Shown here: piece after piece, positions 8,562-17,627 of the stretch
Layout: each line of letters begins with the position of its first letter
How positions within the stretch are numbered: position 1 is the first letter of the stretch
Assembly (NCBI RefSeq): GCF_042654245.1
Contig: NZ_JBHSGI010000005.1
Span: 124,001 to 188,000, forward strand
Direction: 5' to 3'
Source of the DNA: Seohaeicola_A nanhaiensis
Lineage (GTDB): Bacteria > Pseudomonadota > Alphaproteobacteria > Rhodobacterales > Rhodobacteraceae
DNA: 64,000 nucleotides
Notes under the pieces: model-generated
The model's database searches: none
What the model was told of the DNA's origin: nothing
Seen by the model: only the letters and a program-made list of their open reading frames with translations
Translations under genes and position numbers: made by a program

Positions 8562-9665
8562 TCAGGTGGCCGAGTCGGCCAGCACGTCCAGCACTGTCGC
8601 CGCAGGCACGTCCGAGGTCACGAAGGCCGCGCCGATATCGCGCGCGAGGATGAATCGCAGCTGGCCATCCACCACCTTCTTGTCCTGCCCCATCAGCGCC
8701 ATCAGCGCCTCGGGCCCCGGCAGGTCGCCCGGAATGTCCCTGAGGTCCCGCATCATCCCCATCGCGGCGAGATGCGCGCGCACCCGACCCGGGCTCTCCT
8801 GGCTGCACAGGCCCAGCCGCGCCGACAGCTCGAAGGCCAGCGCGCAGCCGACCGCCACCGCCTCGCCATGCAGCAGCCGGTCGCCATAGCCGGTCGCCGC
8901 CTCCAGCGCATGGGCAAAGGTATGGCCCAGGTTCAGCAGGGCACGCTCGCCCTGCTCGGTCTCGTCGCGGGCGACGATCCCGGCCTTCATCTCGACCGAG
9001 CGGGTCACCGCATGCAGCCGCGCCGCGCCATTGCCCACCGCCAGCGCCGGGGCGTTGTCCTCCAGCCAGCCGAAGAACCCAGCATCGCCCAGCAGCCCGT
9101 ATTTCACCACCTCGCCATAGCCCGAGCGGAAATCGCGGGGAGGCAGCGAATCGAGCAATCCGGTATCGGCCAGCACCAGCGAGGGCTGGTGGAAGGCGCC
9201 CACCAGGTTCTTGCCCTGCGCCGCGTTGATCCCGGTCTTGCCGCCCACCGAACTGTCGACCTGCGCCAGCAGCGTCGTCGGGAGTTGTACGAAGCGGACC
9301 CCGCGCCGCAGGATCGCGGCGGCAAAGCCCGCCAGATCGCCGATCACGCCGCCGCCGAAGGCCAGAACCACATCGCCCCGCTCGACCTTCTGCTCCAGCA
9401 GCCACTCCGTCGCACGCGACAGCTGCGCCCAGCTCTTTGTCGCCTCGCCGGGCGGCAAGGCCAGCGCGGTCATCGCGACACCTGCCTCGGCCAGCCCGGC
9501 GCGCAGGCTTTCCAGATGCAGCGCCGCGACCCGTTCGTCGGTCAGCACAGCCACCCGTGGCCGCGACAGCAGCGGGGCGATTTCCGCCCCTGCGCGGGCG
9601 ATCAGCCCAGGACCGATACGCACCTCGTAGCTGCGCGCGCCCAGATCGACATGGACTGTATTCAT
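8562..9665 (-). CDS. aroB: 3-dehydroquinate synthase
   Basis: The 367-residue enzyme converts DAHP to 3-dehydroquinate, the second step of the shikimate pathway. Recognised motifs are the NAD-binding GGGVIGDLAGFAAA, the QLPTTLLAQVDSSVGGKTGIN block (canonical AroB signature with active-site Lys) and the zinc ligand region LNLGHTFAHALE. Full length for the family. Its ATG overlaps the aroK stop by four bases (9662-9665), which implies translational coupling. It converges on ssb. Confidence 0.97.
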   Translation of the reverse strand: MNTVHVDLGARSYEVRIGPGLIARAGAEIAPLLSRPRVAVLTDERVAALHLESLRAGLAEAGVAMTALALPPGEATKSWAQLSRATEWLLEQKVERGDVVLAFGGGVIGDLAGFAAAILRRGVRFVQLPTTLLAQVDSSVGGKTGINAAQGKNLVGAFHQPSLVLADTGLLDSLPPRDFRSGYGEVVKYGLLGDAGFFGWLEDNAPALAVGNGAARLHAVTRSVEMKAGIVARDETEQGERALLNLGHTFAHALEAATGYGDRLLHGEAVAVGCALAFELSARLGLCSQESPGRVRAHLAAMGMMRDLRDIPGDLPGPEALMALMGQDKKVVDGQLRFILARDIGAAFVTSDVPAATVLDVLADSAT

Positions 9666-10252
9666 TGCGGCTCCAGAACATCGGGGCGGGTGGCCAGCGC
9701 CGCCAGAACGCGGTCGACCATCTGTTCGACCGACACATCGCCTTCCGAGAGCACCATCAGATCGGCCTCGCGATAGAACGGCTTGCGCGCCTCATACAGC
9801 TCTTGCAGCGTCGCGCGCGGATTGGAAGTGCGCAGCAGCGGCCGGGAATCCTTGTGGCGCACCCGGTTCCACAGAACCTCGACCGGGGCGTTCAGCCAGA
9901 CCGAGACTCCCTTTTCCGAGATCATCCTGCGGTTGGCCTCGGCCAGAAAGGCGCCGCCCCCGGTCGAAAGCACGCCACGCGCCTCGTCCAGCAGCCGCGC
10001 GATGACCTGGCTTTCCTTGCGACGGAAGAACGGCTCGCCGTCGCGCACGAAAATCTCGGGCACGGTCATGTTCGCCGCCGCCTCGATCTCGGCATCGCTG
10101 TCCAGGAACGGCACCCCGAGCCGCGCGGCCAGCGCCCGACCCACGGCGGTCTTGCCCGCCCCCATCATGCCCACCATCACAATGGTTTTCCTGAGCCGCC
10201 CCGCAAGGGGGGAGGGTGTGCTTTTCACCGCAGTCTGCTCAATTCCGCTCAT
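9662..10252 (-). CDS. aroK: Shikimate kinase
   Basis: The 196-residue kinase phosphorylates shikimate. It shows the P-loop GMMGAGKTAVGRAL, the shikimate-binding DSDAEIE and the STGGGAF motif, followed by the lid region with SRPLLR. The first 20 residues before the P-loop strand are a non-conserved extension. The gene is the first of the aroK-aroB operon and shares four bases with aroB. A 78-base divergent region separates it from the small membrane protein gene at 10331. Confidence 0.96.
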   Translation of the reverse strand: MSGIEQTAVKSTPSPLAGRLRKTIVMVGMMGAGKTAVGRALAARLGVPFLDSDAEIEAAANMTVPEIFVRDGEPFFRRKESQVIARLLDEARGVLSTGGGAFLAEANRRMISEKGVSVWLNAPVEVLWNRVRHKDSRPLLRTSNPRATLQELYEARKPFYREADLMVLSEGDVSVEQMVDRVLAALATRPDVLEPQ

Positions 10253-10330
10253 TTCGCCTGAATGACGTGATCTTGTTCAAAAGGCCATATATAACTTGGG
10301 CAAAACAAGAGCAGAATACGAGAGGCCACC

Positions 10331-10480
10331 TTGGGAAAACTCTTCAAGTTTGTCATCTATCTGGTGTGTTTGGCGTTTCTGGGCATAGTGGGCTATGCTT
10401 ACCTCGGGCCCCTCTTCGGGACCGATTTTGACGCTCCGCAACAGGAGATACGCAAGCCCGTGGTGTTGAATGCGGATTGA
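10331..10480 (+). CDS. Small single-span membrane protein (49 aa), TTG start
   Basis: A 49-residue frame reads GKLFKFVIYLVCLAFLGIVG and then YAYLGPLFGTDF, ending PVVLNAD. That is one strongly hydrophobic segment after two lysines, then a short polar tail. The TTG at 10331 has GAGAGG 5 bases upstream, and no ATG is available in frame. The stop (10478-10480) lies inside the next gene, whose ATG is at 10470, so the two are translationally coupled by an 11-base overlap. I do not recognise a family. Coupling and the membrane signature make it very likely real. Confidence 0.7.
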   Translation: MGKLFKFVIYLVCLAFLGIVGYAYLGPLFGTDFDAPQQEIRKPVVLNAD

Positions 10481-11990
10481 CTGGTTGGCGCTCGCGCTGA
10501 TTCTCCCCATGAGTGCAGCGGCGCAGACGCCGCTGTCTGCAATCGACTGGCTGGGCAAGAACAGCCCGCCCGTCCGCACCGGTCCGGTTCTGAACGAACC
10601 GCCCGTGTCGCGTTCGGCCATGCATCCGCAGATCGACGTGCGCCCGCTTCAGGCCGTCGCCGCGCCAATAGGCCTGGTCCCCGCTTCGGTCACCGGCCTG
10701 CCCGAGACGCTCTGGCAGGGCAGCGATGGTGCCGATCTCGCTAGGCTGGTCGCCGCCGTTCCGGTGCAGCGCCTGCCCGCGATGCAGACCCTGATATATA
10801 CTCTGCTGCTGTCTGAAACCCTCGTGCCCGAGACCGGCAGCGAGGCGCTGCTGCTCGCCCGGGTCGACCGGCTGATGACCCTCGGCGCGGTAGAGCCGGC
10901 GCAGACCCTGCTGGAAACCGCCGGCGCAACCACTTCGCCCGACCGCTTCCAGCGCTGGTTCGACGCGACCCTTCTGACCGGGGAAGAGGACAAGGGCTGC
11001 GCCGAGCTGACACGCAACCCGACGATGCTGCCCGACTACGGCGCCCGCATCTATTGCGCGGTGCGGGCCGGCGACTGGCAGACCGGCGCGCTGCTGCTCG
11101 AGGTGGCGCATGCGCTTCAGCTCATCCCCGAGGCCAAGCTGAACCTGCTCGACCGTTTCCTCAGCCCCGAGGTGTTTGAAAGCGCTCCGGCGCTACCCGC
11201 GCCAAATGCGGTCGATCCGCTGACCTTCCGTCTTTACGAGGCGATTGGCGAACCCCTGCCCACCGCCGCCATGCCCGTCGCCTTCGCCGCCGCCGACCTG
11301 CGCGACCTTGCCGGCTGGAAGGCCCAACTCGAAGCAGCCGAGCGGCTGACCCGCACCGGCGCCCTGCCCCCGAACCGGCTCCTCGGCCTCTATACCGAAC
11401 GCGACCCCGCCGCCTCGGGCGGCATCTGGGACCGCGTGCAGGCGCTGCAACGATTCGAAACCGCGCTGGACCAGGGCAGCGTCGCCGGCGTGGAAAAGAC
11501 CCTGCCGCTGGTCTGGCAGGCGATGGCCGAGGCGCAGCTTGAAACCGCCTTCGCCGCACTCTTCGCAGAACGCCTCGCCGGTCTCCCCCTCGAAGAGCCT
11601 GCCGCGCGCGCCATCGCCTGGCGCATCCGTCTGCTCTCGCCCGACTACGAGGCCGCCGCGCAGGAGCCGCCCGACAGCGGCGCGCAGGCACAGTTCCTCG
11701 TGGCCCTCGCAAAGGGCACCCCGGCCGAGGCCCCGGCGCCCAACAGCCGCGCCGAAGCCATCGCCAAGGGCTTCGCCGCCGACGCCGTCCTGCCCGACAA
11801 GGTGCGCATTGCTCTCGACGGTGGCCGGCTGGGCGAGGCGATCCTGCGCGCGATGGACTATCTCGACCGCGGCGCGCGCGGCAATCCTGTCGATCTCTCC
11901 GGTGCGCTCGCCGCCCTGCGGCTGGTCGGGCTCGAAGACATGACCCGGCGTGCGGCGCTGCAGCTCATGCTGCTCGACCGGGGCCGGTGA
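10470..11990 (+). CDS. Exported helical protein of unknown function (506 aa)
   Basis: A signal peptide (MRIDWLALALILPMSAAAQ, cleavage likely near residue 18) leads into a long, alanine/leucine-rich, almost entirely helical protein. Amphipathic helices resemble a TPR-like or alpha-solenoid array ('LLLARVDRLMTLGAVEPAQTLLETAG'). Three cysteines are present in the mature part. No enzymatic motif was seen. It overlaps the small membrane gene upstream by 11 bases and xerD downstream by 4 bases, so the three form one translational unit. I read it as a conserved hypothetical periplasmic protein; its function is unknown. Confidence 0.85.
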   Translation: MRIDWLALALILPMSAAAQTPLSAIDWLGKNSPPVRTGPVLNEPPVSRSAMHPQIDVRPLQAVAAPIGLVPASVTGLPETLWQGSDGADLARLVAAVPVQRLPAMQTLIYTLLLSETLVPETGSEALLLARVDRLMTLGAVEPAQTLLETAGATTSPDRFQRWFDATLLTGEEDKGCAELTRNPTMLPDYGARIYCAVRAGDWQTGALLLEVAHALQLIPEAKLNLLDRFLSPEVFESAPALPAPNAVDPLTFRLYEAIGEPLPTAAMPVAFAAADLRDLAGWKAQLEAAERLTRTGALPPNRLLGLYTERDPAASGGIWDRVQALQRFETALDQGSVAGVEKTLPLVWQAMAEAQLETAFAALFAERLAGLPLEEPAARAIAWRIRLLSPDYEAAAQEPPDSGAQAQFLVALAKGTPAEAPAPNSRAEAIAKGFAADAVLPDKVRIALDGGRLGEAILRAMDYLDRGARGNPVDLSGALAALRLVGLEDMTRRAALQLMLLDRGR

Positions 11991-12928
11991 TGACCGCCCC
12001 GGACCATCCGCACCGCTGGATCTCGGCCTTTCTCGAAGCCCAGGCCGCCGAACTCGGCGCCGCGCACAACACCCAGGCGGCCTATGGCCGGGACCTCAAG
12101 GATTTCGCCGACTGGCTCGGGAAAAAGACGCTCGGCTTCGGCACGGCCAGCCGCGCGGATATCGAAGACTATCTGATCTTCTGCGACGCGCAGGGCCTGT
12201 CGCGCGCCACGCGTGCCCGACGCCTGTCGGCGATTCGCCAGCTCTATCGCTTCGCCTTCGAGGAAGGCTGGCGCCCCGAGAATCCGGCGATCCAGATCAG
12301 GGGCCCGGGCCGCGACGCCCGCCTGCCCAAGACGCTGGACGTGCCCGAGGTCACCCGCCTGCTCGCCGCCGCGCGCGAGACGGGGCGCACCCCCGAGGAC
12401 CGGCTGCGCAACACCTGCCTGATGGAACTGCTCTACGCCACCGGGATGCGGGTCAGTGAACTCGTCGGCCTGCCCGTCTCCGCCGCGCGCGGCGATCCCC
12501 GGATGCTGCTGGTTATGGGCAAGGGCAGCAAGGAACGCCTCGTGCCGCTTTCCCCGCCCGCCCGCTCTGCGCTTGCCGCCTGGCTCAAGGTGCGCGACGC
12601 CGCCCAAGAACAGCGTCAGGAAAAGGGCGCGGCCGCCTCGCGCTACCTCTTCCCCTCCCATGGGGCGGCCGGCCACCTGACCCGCCACCGCTTTTACCTG
12701 CTGATCAAGGAACTGGCCGTTGCCGCCGGCGTCTCGCCCGCCAAGGTTACGCCCCACACGCTGCGCCACGCCTTCGCGACACATCTGCTCGCCAACGGCG
12801 CCGATCTGCGCTCGATCCAGGCCATGCTCGGCCACGCCGATGTCGCCACCACCGAGATCTACACCCACGTGCTGGACGAGCATCTCAGCGAACTCGTGCT
12901 CACCCATCACCCCCTGGCGCGGAAATAG
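11987..12928 (+). CDS. xerD: Tyrosine recombinase XerD
   Basis: This 313-residue site-specific recombinase resolves chromosome dimers at dif with XerC. The SAM-like N-terminal domain (residues 10-100) precedes the catalytic domain. The full catalytic set is visible: R155 (GMRVSEL), K182 (GKGSKER), H257 and R260 (HTLRH), H283 (LGHADVATT) and the nucleophile Y292 (IYTH). Length and motifs fit housekeeping XerD rather than an integrase of a mobile element. It is the last gene of the overlapping cluster begun at 10331. Confidence 0.94.
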   Translation: MMTAPDHPHRWISAFLEAQAAELGAAHNTQAAYGRDLKDFADWLGKKTLGFGTASRADIEDYLIFCDAQGLSRATRARRLSAIRQLYRFAFEEGWRPENPAIQIRGPGRDARLPKTLDVPEVTRLLAAARETGRTPEDRLRNTCLMELLYATGMRVSELVGLPVSAARGDPRMLLVMGKGSKERLVPLSPPARSALAAWLKVRDAAQEQRQEKGAAASRYLFPSHGAAGHLTRHRFYLLIKELAVAAGVSPAKVTPHTLRHAFATHLLANGADLRSIQAMLGHADVATTEIYTHVLDEHLSELVLTHHPLARK

Positions 12929-13011
12929 CGCACCTCTATGCGCGTCCCGCCCCCTTGATCGCCGCCCCTTCGGCCCGCATAACGCTCTGACCCATCAAAC
13001 AAGGTTCGATC

Positions 13012-14316
13012 ATGCAAGGCGCGGAGAGTTTGGACGTCACATTCTGGATCACGGTCGGGGCCATCCTCCTACTGCTGATCCTGTCAGCGTTCTTTTCAGG
13101 GTCCGAGACTGCCCTCACCGCCTCGTCGCGCGCCAAGCTCAAGTCGCAGGCCGACAAGGGCTCCAAGGGCGCCGAAACCGCGCTCGGCCTCACTGAGGAC
13201 AGCGAGCGTCTGATCGGCTCGGTCCTGCTTGGCAACAACCTCGTCAATATCCTCGCCGCCTCCCTCGCCACCTCGCTCTTCACGCAGGTCTTCGGCGACA
13301 GCGGCGTCGCCATCGCCACGCTGGTCATGACCCTGCTCGTCCTGATCTTCGCCGAAGTGATGCCCAAGACCTACGCGATCTCCAACGCGGAACGCGCCGC
13401 AGCCTTCGTCGCAAAGCCGATCTTCGTGATCGTCCGGGTTCTGGCGCCGATGGTCGGCGCGGTCCGCCTGCTGGTCCGCGGCATGCTGCGGGTCTTCGGC
13501 GTGCGCGTCGACCCCGACAGCCATATCCTCGCCCTGCGCGAGGAAATCGCCGGCACGCTTCAGCTCGGCCATTCCGAAGGCGTCGTCGAAAAGGAAGACC
13601 GGGACCGCATCCTCGGGGCGCTGGATCTCGGCGACCGCACCGTCGAAGAGATCATGCTCCACCGCTCGCGGATCGAGATGATCGACGCGGCGAAGTCGCC
13701 CACCGACATCCTGCGCCAGTGCCTCGACAGTCCGCACACACGCCTCCCCGTCTACAAGGACGAACAGGAAAACATCGTCGGCGTGGTCCACGCCAAGGAT
13801 CTGCTGCGCGCCATGTACAAGCTGATCAGCGGGGCCGAGGTGAACGGCACCGCGCTCCAGCGGTTCAAGATCACCGACGTGGCGATGGCCCCCTACTTCA
13901 TCCCGGAAACCACCACGCTGGACGAGCAGATGCGCCAGTTCCTGCGGATGCGCACCCATTTCGCACTGGTGGTCGACGAATACGGCTCGCTTCAGGGGCT
14001 GATCACACTCGAGGACATCCTCGAAGAGATCGTGGGCGAGATCACCGATGAATTCGACCCCCACGCCGAACACCCGCTGAAACGCACCGAGGACGGCCAG
14101 TTCATCGTCAACGGCGCGATGACCATTCGTGACCTCAACCGCGCAACCGACTGGACGCTGCCCGATGATGAGGCCAATACCGTAGCCGGTCTGGTCATCC
14201 ACGAGGCGCAGATGATCCCCACCGTCGGCCAGGTGTTCAGCTTCCACGGCTTCCGCTTCGAGGTGCTGGTGCGCGAAGGCAACCGCGTCACCCGCCTGAA
14301 AATCCGCCCGCTCTGA
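13012..14316 (+). CDS. CNNM/CorC family membrane protein with CBS pair
   Basis: The 434-residue protein has a DUF21/CNNM transmembrane domain (residues 1-190) with the characteristic FFSGSETALTASSRAKL after the first span. A pair of CBS domains follows (about 205-335; LGDRTVEEIMLHRSRI, HFALVVDEYGSLQGLITLEDILEEIVGEI). It ends in a CorC/HlyC C-terminal domain (345-432). Relatives handle divalent cations, mainly Mg2+ or Co2+ efflux/homeostasis, at the inner membrane. It is a single gene 83 bases after xerD. Confidence 0.93.
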   Translation: MQGAESLDVTFWITVGAILLLLILSAFFSGSETALTASSRAKLKSQADKGSKGAETALGLTEDSERLIGSVLLGNNLVNILAASLATSLFTQVFGDSGVAIATLVMTLLVLIFAEVMPKTYAISNAERAAAFVAKPIFVIVRVLAPMVGAVRLLVRGMLRVFGVRVDPDSHILALREEIAGTLQLGHSEGVVEKEDRDRILGALDLGDRTVEEIMLHRSRIEMIDAAKSPTDILRQCLDSPHTRLPVYKDEQENIVGVVHAKDLLRAMYKLISGAEVNGTALQRFKITDVAMAPYFIPETTTLDEQMRQFLRMRTHFALVVDEYGSLQGLITLEDILEEIVGEITDEFDPHAEHPLKRTEDGQFIVNGAMTIRDLNRATDWTLPDDEANTVAGLVIHEAQMIPTVGQVFSFHGFRFEVLVREGNRVTRLKIRPL

Positions 14317-14378
14317 ATTCTGCGCAGCGTGGGCCGCCGGTAACCGGATGGACAGGATTTGCCGGTTACGGTCCGGGG

Positions 14379-15239
14379 ATGGACAGACCGGCACATATCG
14401 ACTGGGACGATCTGAACGTCCTGCTGGCGCTTTCCGCCGAAGGATCGACGGCGCGCGCCGGCCGCCGGCTGGGCCTCTCGCATCAGACCGTCGCGCGCCG
14501 GCTCGCCCGGCTGGAAACCCGGCTGGGCGGAACCTTGATCGACCGCGGCGCGACGCCCTGGCAGCCGACCGAGATTGGCCGGGCCGTGGCCGGCAAGGCC
14601 GCGCAGATGGCCAGCCTCGTTGCCAGCGCGCTCGCTCTGACCCGTCCCGAGAGTGCGGGTTTTCAGGGTAAAGTCTCCATCGCCGGCCCGCGCTGGCTAA
14701 TCACGCTGGCCGTGCTGCCCGCGCTCTCGGCCCTGCGCCTGCCGCACCCGCGCCTGACCTTCGATCTTTTGTCCGAAACTGCCCCCGCCGACATCACCCT
14801 GGTCATGTCCCGCGCCATGCCGCCGCTCCCCGGCGCGCGCTGCCTCGCCGACCTCGGTCTCTCGCTCTACGGCCGTCCGGACGCCATCGCCCGGATGGAG
14901 GCGGCACTGGCCGCCGGCCTCCCGGTCCAGGATTTCACACAAACCCGTCCGCATCTGCTCAGCTTCGACGCCGCCGCGACGGACGCCAACGTCACCACAG
15001 TGCGCGACTTCGACACGCTGGTCGACGCCGTCCGCCAGGGGCTCGGCACCGCCGTCCTGCCCGAAATCGTGGGGCGCACCCTGCCCGGCATCGTCGCCAG
15101 CAGCGCCATCCCCCTGCCGCGCGGCAGCCTCGCGCTCTGGTGCGTGATCGACCCGGACAGTGAAAATCTGAAGACCCTGCGCGCGGTCGAACGCGAAATC
15201 CTGCGCGCCTGCCGCCCGCAGATGCGCGCCGCCGCCTGA
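14379..15239 (+). CDS. LysR family transcriptional regulator
   Basis: The 286-residue protein starts with a LysR winged helix-turn-helix (residues 8-65: LNVLLALSAEGSTARAGRRL, SHQTVARRLARLE). A type-2 periplasmic-binding-like effector domain follows. The effector region is short (about 190 residues) and C-terminally typical (ADLGLSLYGRP...GLGTAVLPEIVGR). The target is unknown. Only 2 bases separate its stop from the stop of the convergent gene at 15242, so no terminator fits between them and the transcripts must overlap. Confidence 0.87.
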   Translation: MDRPAHIDWDDLNVLLALSAEGSTARAGRRLGLSHQTVARRLARLETRLGGTLIDRGATPWQPTEIGRAVAGKAAQMASLVASALALTRPESAGFQGKVSIAGPRWLITLAVLPALSALRLPHPRLTFDLLSETAPADITLVMSRAMPPLPGARCLADLGLSLYGRPDAIARMEAALAAGLPVQDFTQTRPHLLSFDAAATDANVTTVRDFDTLVDAVRQGLGTAVLPEIVGRTLPGIVASSAIPLPRGSLALWCVIDPDSENLKTLRAVEREILRACRPQMRAAA

Positions 15240-15241
15240 GG

Positions 15242-16018
15242 CTACCACCGCCCCGTCGCCGTCCGCAGCGCCAGCGTGATCCGCCCCGCCAGCGGCCCGG
15301 ACGACAGCCGCCCTTCGGCCACCCGGTGCGGCTCGGATTCTGCCCGCGCCAGCACCGGCCCCGCCTGCCAGGCCGCCAGCAGCGCCGGAGCGGCCTCGGG
15401 CGACACGGCATCGCGCCGCGCCTGCGCCCGCTGCAGCCGCATCAGCCCCCCGCGCGCCAGCCCTCGAATGCCCTCGGGCGTGCCGTCCAGCAGCGGTATC
15501 CGGCCCCGCGCCGCCAGCTCGGGCACCGCCCGCAGCCAGTTCGCGACGCCCGCGGCAAAGCCCAGATCCCTTACCACCTCCTCGTCCGCCTGCCCCAGCG
15601 AGGCCGCCGCCACCCACAGCAGCGTGCCCGAAGTGCGCTCGATATGGCGCGCGAAATCCCCCGCATCTTCGAAGGGGTCCTGGTAGATATCCCAACGCCT
15701 TGCGGCCACGACCTCATCCAGAACTTCAGCCAGCGCGGGCCGCAGCGCCGCGGCCAGCGGCGTCACCACCTCATGCCGTCGCACCGTCCCGCCTACGGCG
15801 ATCTCGCCCAGCGCATCGCGCCACCACTGCAGCCGCATCTCGGCGATCATCGCCTCGGCCGTCACCCAGGGCGCGCGCGAGACCTCGACATTCATCGCAT
15901 ACAGCGGAAACAGCACGCGCCGCGCCGCCACCGGCGCGGCCATCGTGGCCAGAAACCGCTCCGGATCCGCCCGTTCGACCAGTGCCGCGCAGGCGATCAG
16001 ATCGGCGTCAAACGCCAT
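15242..16018 (-). CDS. Squalene/phytoene synthase-like protein (NDUFAF6-like), probably non-catalytic
   Basis: The 258-residue protein has the trans-isoprenyl synthase fold: PLYAMNVEVSRAPWV, MRLQWWRDALGEI and the NWLRAVPELAARGRIPLL segment that corresponds to the second Asp-rich motif of phytoene synthases. The aspartates needed for Mg-diphosphate binding are replaced (RAVPEL where active enzymes have RDVxED). This is the pattern seen in NDUFAF6-type complex I assembly factors, so an assembly role is more likely than isoprenoid synthesis. It overlaps the 3' end of cimA by 11 bases. Confidence 0.8.
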   Translation of the reverse strand: MAFDADLIACAALVERADPERFLATMAAPVAARRVLFPLYAMNVEVSRAPWVTAEAMIAEMRLQWWRDALGEIAVGGTVRRHEVVTPLAAALRPALAEVLDEVVAARRWDIYQDPFEDAGDFARHIERTSGTLLWVAAASLGQADEEVVRDLGFAAGVANWLRAVPELAARGRIPLLDGTPEGIRGLARGGLMRLQRAQARRDAVSPEAAPALLAAWQAGPVLARAESEPHRVAEGRLSSGPLAGRITLALRTATGRW

Positions 16019-17627
16019 GGCGCGTCAATTTCCACCGGATCGAATCATGCAGCGCCTCGAAACTGGCATCCACGATGTTGGGCGAGACCCCTACTGTGGA
16101 CCACCGCCGCGCCTGATCGTCCTGAAAGTCTATGATCACCCGCGTCACCGCCTCGGTCCCGCCATTGGTGATGCGCACCTTGAAGTCGGTCAGGCGAATG
16201 TCCTCGATCCGCGCCTGATAAGGGCCAAGATCGGTCTTCAGCGCCTGCCAAAGCGCATTCACCGGCCCGTCGTCATGCAGATCCTGCGGATGCTCGTTTT
16301 TGAAATAGCCGGTGCGCTTGGTCCCGTCCTGCAACTGGACCGTCACCACCGCCTCGGATTCCACCACGACCTGCCCCTTGGCATTCCGCCGCCGCTCCGA
16401 GATGACCCGATACCGCTCGACCTCGAAGTAATTCGGCAGCTGCCCCAGTTCCTCGCGCGCCAGCAGTTCGAAACTCGCCTGCGCCGAGTCATAGGCATAG
16501 CCCTGATCCTCGCGCTCCTTCACCCGGTCGAGGATGCGCGACAGCCGCGGGTCGTCGCGCTCAACCTCCAGCCCGGCCTCGGCCAGCCGCTGGCGCAGGT
16601 TGGACTGCCCCGCCTGGTTCGACATCGGGATGATCCGCGCATTGCCCACCACCGCCGGGTCGATATGCTCGTATGTCCCCGGATCCTTGAGGATCGCGCT
16701 CGCATGCAGCCCCGCCTTATGTGCAAAGGCCGAGGCGCCGACATAGGGCGCCTGCCGCATCGGCACCCGGTTCAGGATCTCGTCCAGCAGCCGCGAGATC
16801 TTCACCATGCCCTGCAACCGCTCGGGCGCGATGCCGGTCTCGAACCCGCTCGCATAGGGCTCCTTCAGCAACAGCGTCGGGATCAGCGAGGTGAGGTTGG
16901 CATTACCGCAGCGCTCGCCCAGCCCGTTCAGCGTGCCCTGGATCTGGCGCACCCCGGCATCCACGGCGGCCAGCGAATTGGCCACCGCGTTGCCGGTGTC
17001 GTCATGGGTGTGAATGCCGAGATGCGTGCCGGGAATTCCTGCCGCGATCACTTCGCCCACGATCCGCGCGATCTCATGCGGCAGCGTGCCGCCATTGGTG
17101 TCGCACAGCACGACCCAGCGCGCGCCCGCCTCATGTGCCGCCCGGATCGCCTCCAACGCATACTCCGGGTTCGCTTTGTAGCCGTCGAAGAAATGCTCGG
17201 CATCGAACAGCGCCTCGCGTCCCTGCGCCACCAGATGGGCGATCGAGGCGCGGATGTTCTCGGTGTTTTCGGCCAGCGTGATGCCCAGCGCGGTTTCCAC
17301 GTGATAGACATGGCTCTTGCCGACCAGACAGACGGTCCCGGTGCCCGCATTCATCACCGCCGCCAGCACCTCGTCATTCTCGGCCGAGCGTCCGGCCCGC
17401 TTGGTCATCCCAAAGGCCGCCATCTTCGCCCGCGTCTCGGGCGCTGCCTCGAAAAACGCGCTGTCGGTCGGATTCGCCCCGGGCCAGCCGCCTTCGATAT
17501 AGTCGATCCCCAGCCCGTCGAGCGCCTTCGCGATGCGCTGCTTGTCCTGCGTCGAGAACTGCACGCCCTGCGTCTGCTGCCCGTCGCGCAGCGTGGTGTC
17601 ATAGAGGTAGAGGCGTTCGCGCGTCAA
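16008..17627 (-). CDS. cimA: Citramalate synthase
   Basis: The 539-residue enzyme condenses pyruvate and acetyl-CoA to (R)-citramalate, opening a threonine-independent route to isoleucine. YDTTLRDGQQTQG and the HTHDDTGNAVANSLAAV and NGLGERCGNANL motifs belong to the DRE-TIM metallolyases. The long C-terminal region with the LeuA regulatory/dimer domain (residues 390-530) and the ENDEVLAAVMNAG type N-terminal section fit the CimA class of over 500 residues rather than LeuA. It overlaps cysS by 4 bases upstream. Confidence 0.92.
   Translation of the reverse strand: MTRERLYLYDTTLRDGQQTQGVQFSTQDKQRIAKALDGLGIDYIEGGWPGANPTDSAFFEAAPETRAKMAAFGMTKRAGRSAENDEVLAAVMNAGTGTVCLVGKSHVYHVETALGITLAENTENIRASIAHLVAQGREALFDAEHFFDGYKANPEYALEAIRAAHEAGARWVVLCDTNGGTLPHEIARIVGEVIAAGIPGTHLGIHTHDDTGNAVANSLAAVDAGVRQIQGTLNGLGERCGNANLTSLIPTLLLKEPYASGFETGIAPERLQGMVKISRLLDEILNRVPMRQAPYVGASAFAHKAGLHASAILKDPGTYEHIDPAVVGNARIIPMSNQAGQSNLRQRLAEAGLEVERDDPRLSRILDRVKEREDQGYAYDSAQASFELLAREELGQLPNYFEVERYRVISERRRNAKGQVVVESEAVVTVQLQDGTKRTGYFKNEHPQDLHDDGPVNALWQALKTDLGPYQARIEDIRLTDFKVRITNGGTEAVTRVIIDFQDDQARRWSTVGVSPNIVDASFEALHDSIRWKLTRHGV

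Noticed and set aside
11987..12928. Tyrosine recombinase as a sign of an integrated element
   Set aside because: Length, motifs and coupling to conserved genes fit housekeeping XerD; no attachment repeats or phage genes surround it.
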